Positions 62,487 through 64,000 of a stretch of DNA of 64,000 nt are shown here, piece by piece; position 1 is the stretch's first letter; the number at the start of each line of letters is the position of its first letter. The stretch spans positions 372,001 through 436,000 of the forward strand of contig NZ_JAPNLM010000003.1 of NCBI RefSeq assembly GCF_026627255.1, read 5' to 3'. The position numbers were made by a program, and so were the translations under genes. A model generated the notes under the pieces. It saw nothing but the letters and a program-made list of their open reading frames with translations, searched no databases and was not told the DNA's origin. This stretch comes from Streptomyces antarcticus (GTDB taxonomy: Bacteria > Actinomycetota > Actinomycetes > Streptomycetales > Streptomycetaceae).

Positions 62487-63020
62487 TCAGCGCCTCCGGT
62501 TGAACGGCAGGCGGCCGAGCACCAGCGCCATCCCGCAGGTGTCGGTGACCGCCGAGAAGACCAGCCCGGCGCCGATGCCGGCGGAGAGCAGCTGGAACGC
62601 CGGGTGCACCAGCAGTCCGAGCACCAGGCCGAGCAGTACGAGCGAGCCCGCGGTGACCCGTACCTGACGCTCCATGGCCCAGACCGACCGGCGACCCTCG
62701 GCGGGGTAGTCGAGGCCGTGCCCGCCGGCCGACCAGGAGCGGGTGCCGCCGGTCAGGCTGGTGGACGGGATGCCGTGCGAGGCGAGGGTGCGGGCGGCGT
62801 TCTCCGAGCGGGCGCCGGTGGCGCAGACCAGCAGCAGGCCCTTGTCCTCGGCGGCCCGTCGCAGCCGGGGCAGGGAGGGGGCGATCCGGTCGAGCGGGAT
62901 GTTCACCGCGCCGGGGAGGTGGCCGGAGGCGTACTCGCCCGGCGTGCGGACGTCGATCACGGTGAACTCCTGGTGGCGGGAGAGGACCTGGCCGGCGGTG
63001 AGGGTGGCGGGGATGCTCAT
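62487..63020 (-). CDS. Rhodanese with DUF2892 membrane tail (YgaP-like)
   Basis: A 177-residue protein. Residues 1-105 are a rhodanese domain with FTVIDVRTPGEYASGHLPGA and the active-site loop CATGARS (C66 carries the persulfide). Residues 120-165 form two helices of a DUF2892 unit, so the enzyme is membrane-bound, as in E. coli YgaP. It moves sulfane sulfur, probably from thiosulfate or persulfides. AAGGAGC lies 10 bases before ATG 63020. Confidence 0.94.
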   Translation of the reverse strand: MSIPATLTAGQVLSRHQEFTVIDVRTPGEYASGHLPGAVNIPLDRIAPSLPRLRRAAEDKGLLLVCATGARSENAARTLASHGIPSTSLTGGTRSWSAGGHGLDYPAEGRRSVWAMERQVRVTAGSLVLLGLVLGLLVHPAFQLLSAGIGAGLVFSAVTDTCGMALVLGRLPFNRRR

Positions 63021-63299
63021 GGTGGACGGGCTCCTTGCGGGACGTGGACGTGGACGTGGACACAGACGTGGTCGTGAACCGGGGGCGGGCCGCGGCGGCC
63101 CGGCGGTGTGGGAGGCCGGGCGTGAGCGGGGCTCGGGGAGAGCGTGGGCCGCGGGATGCGCGGCCGCGGGAGGGAGGGGCACCGGGGAGGGGATCGCCCG
63201 GGGACCGGAGCCCGGCCGGAATCCGTCCGGAGCGGCTGCCCGGAGACCGCCCGTCACGCGAAGGTGCGGCACGGTGCGGAAGCCGGAGCAGGGCAGGCG

Positions 63300-63350
63300 T
63301 CAGCTACGACAACAGGAGCGCGACAGGAGGCGCTGGTGGGTGACGGCCAT
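63300..63350 (-). CDS. Putative Cys leader peptide ending CCRS, upstream of rhodanese
   Basis: A 16-residue ORF: ATG 63350 to TGA 63300, MAVTHQRLLSRSCCRS. Two adjacent TGT codons (unusual, since TGC dominates here) sit three codons before the stop. An in-frame ATG at 63362 would add MIRG. It lies 280 bp upstream of the rhodanese on the same strand. Other parts of the 666-bp gap 63021-63686 show only CACGTC repeats (63045-63070) and no gene. Confidence 0.65.
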   Translation of the reverse strand: MAVTHQRLLSRSCCRS

Positions 63351-63686
63351 GCCGCGGATCATAGGCCCGGCGACGCGATCAGGCCAGCGAACGGGCCGCG
63401 CCGCGCCGCGCCGGGCAGGCCGGCTGCCCGCCCGGCGATCGTTCCGGCGGGCCGCCCCGCCCTTCCGGCCCGGACGCCGGCGCCCCCCGGCCATGACCCC
63501 GGCGATTGTTCCGGCGGGCCCGCCCCGCCCTCCCGGTCCGGGAGCCGGCGCGATGACAGCCCGGGTCGGAGGGTCCGCATGCGGCCGCTAGGGTCGCAGT
63601 CGCAGCCGGGCGGGGGCCGAGGAACGGTGCCGCGGGTTTGTCGCCCCCTGGGTGGGCGGGCCCGGTTCGTGCGGGGGAGGGTGCGG

Positions 63687-64000
63687 TCAGCACGGTGTCA
63701 GGGGCAGGTGTGGGAAGCCCGACCCGCCCGCCGGGGGAGTTCCCTGCGCCGCGCCGGGCGCCGGGACGCGTTCGAGGACGCCGCCCGCGAAGACGTCGTA
63801 GAGCGGCAGCGTCTCCAGGTGGACGTAGCCGATGTGGCACTCGCAGACCGCCAGCGGGCAGGCCCGCGGGCGCAGCGCCGCCCGGTAGGAGCCGTCGTAC
63901 AGGTTGCCCAGCTCCGTCTTCACGAAGTGGCAGCGGCGGACCGTGCCGTCGCCGTCCACCGAGATCACCGACTCGCCGGTCCGGCAGGGCAGGCCCGCCG
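63687..64000 (-). CDS. STM4011-family radical SAM protein (C-terminal part, cut by window edge)
   Basis: The frame is open to the window end, so about 104 C-terminal residues are visible. They show a SPASM-like cysteine set: LPCRTGESVISVDGDGTV, RRCHFVKT, RACPLAVCECHIGYVHLETL. These bind an auxiliary iron-sulfur cluster. The pattern matches the STM4011 radical SAM family, usually found with STM4012-4015 genes; these would lie beyond the window. The biochemical role of the cluster is not known. Confidence 0.85.
   Translation of the reverse strand, partial: AGLPCRTGESVISVDGDGTVRRCHFVKTELGNLYDGSYRAALRPRACPLAVCECHIGYVHLETLPLYDVFAGGVLERVPAPGAAQGTPPAGGSGFPHLPLTPC

Noticed and set aside
1..64000. 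tRNA, rRNA or a biosynthetic gene cluster
   Set aside because: No cloverleaf with a T-loop GGTTCGA-type motif, no rRNA sequence, and no NRPS/PKS or core RiPP enzymes were seen; a tRNA scan would settle the first point.

Overview
The window is about 64 kb of very GC-rich, densely coding DNA with strong G/C preference at third codon positions and frequent GTG starts. The gene families (DUF6643, DUF6332, DUF6777, streptophobe, Rv1733c-like, STM4011 radical SAM, mycothiol-dependent-type enzymes, deazaflavin oxidoreductase, several Ser/Thr kinases, a SpoIIE phosphatase) point to a Streptomyces chromosome. I see no rRNA, tRNA, CRISPR array, prophage, complete transposase or large biosynthetic cluster. 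Most of the window is ordinary chromosomal housekeeping and regulation, with many repeats and gene remnants between genes.

Layout. 0-6.4 kb: end of an unknown gene, LacI regulator, kinase-Nudix fusion, MBL hydrolase, M20 peptidase, geranylgeranyl reductase. 6.4-11 kb: repeat-rich intergenic DNA with three MITE-like inverted-repeat elements, around a TetR / deazaflavin oxidoreductase divergent pair and a spherulin-4-like glycosidase. 11-16.5 kb: a shortened DinB/maleylpyruvate-isomerase-type gene divergent from an AlkB dioxygenase, a ROK regulator, an anti-sigma-type ATPase, and a Cds1-like cysteine desulfhydrase preceded by a tiny Cys-containing ORF. 16.5-29 kb: a beta-helix/AAA fusion, membrane proteins, MOSC protein, HpnB-like glycosyltransferase, glutamate racemase, apolipoprotein N-acyltransferase (lnt), Nudix, secreted serine protease. 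29-44 kb: a signalling-rich region with a GNAT-AAA fusion, a receptor-type Ser/Thr kinase with partner, Tm-1-like protein, Nudix, CDF metal exporter, an FHA-ABC transporter with its own cytosolic kinase, a streptophobe membrane protein and a repeat-rich DUF6777 protein. 44-51 kb: secreted proteins, PAS-GAF-SpoIIE-HATPase phosphatase, phosphodiester glycosidase. 51-55 kb: molybdate uptake (fused ModB-ModC, ModA, HTH-TOBE regulator). 55-64 kb: S4 protein, second AlkB, fasciclin lipoprotein, MarR/DoxX divergent pair, GH15 glucoamylase/trehalase, a frameshifted sulfonate-type ABC ATPase, a rhodanese, and the end of an STM4011 radical SAM protein.

The most interesting signals are small. Three short ORFs containing cysteine codons lie upstream of sulfur genes: a 31-residue peptide with the SRRHVDLLRVS-type core ahead of the broken sulfonate ATPase, a 16-residue peptide ending in CCRS ahead of the rhodanese, and a 10-residue peptide METQSDCLCR ahead of the cysteine desulfhydrase. 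Together they suggest cysteine-responsive translational attenuation used at several loci. Other points of interest are the uncharacterised fusions (beta-helix-AAA, GNAT-AAA, kinase-Nudix, FHA-FHA-ABC), dispersed non-coding elements with terminal inverted repeats, operator pairs for the TetR and MarR regulators, and several decaying genes.
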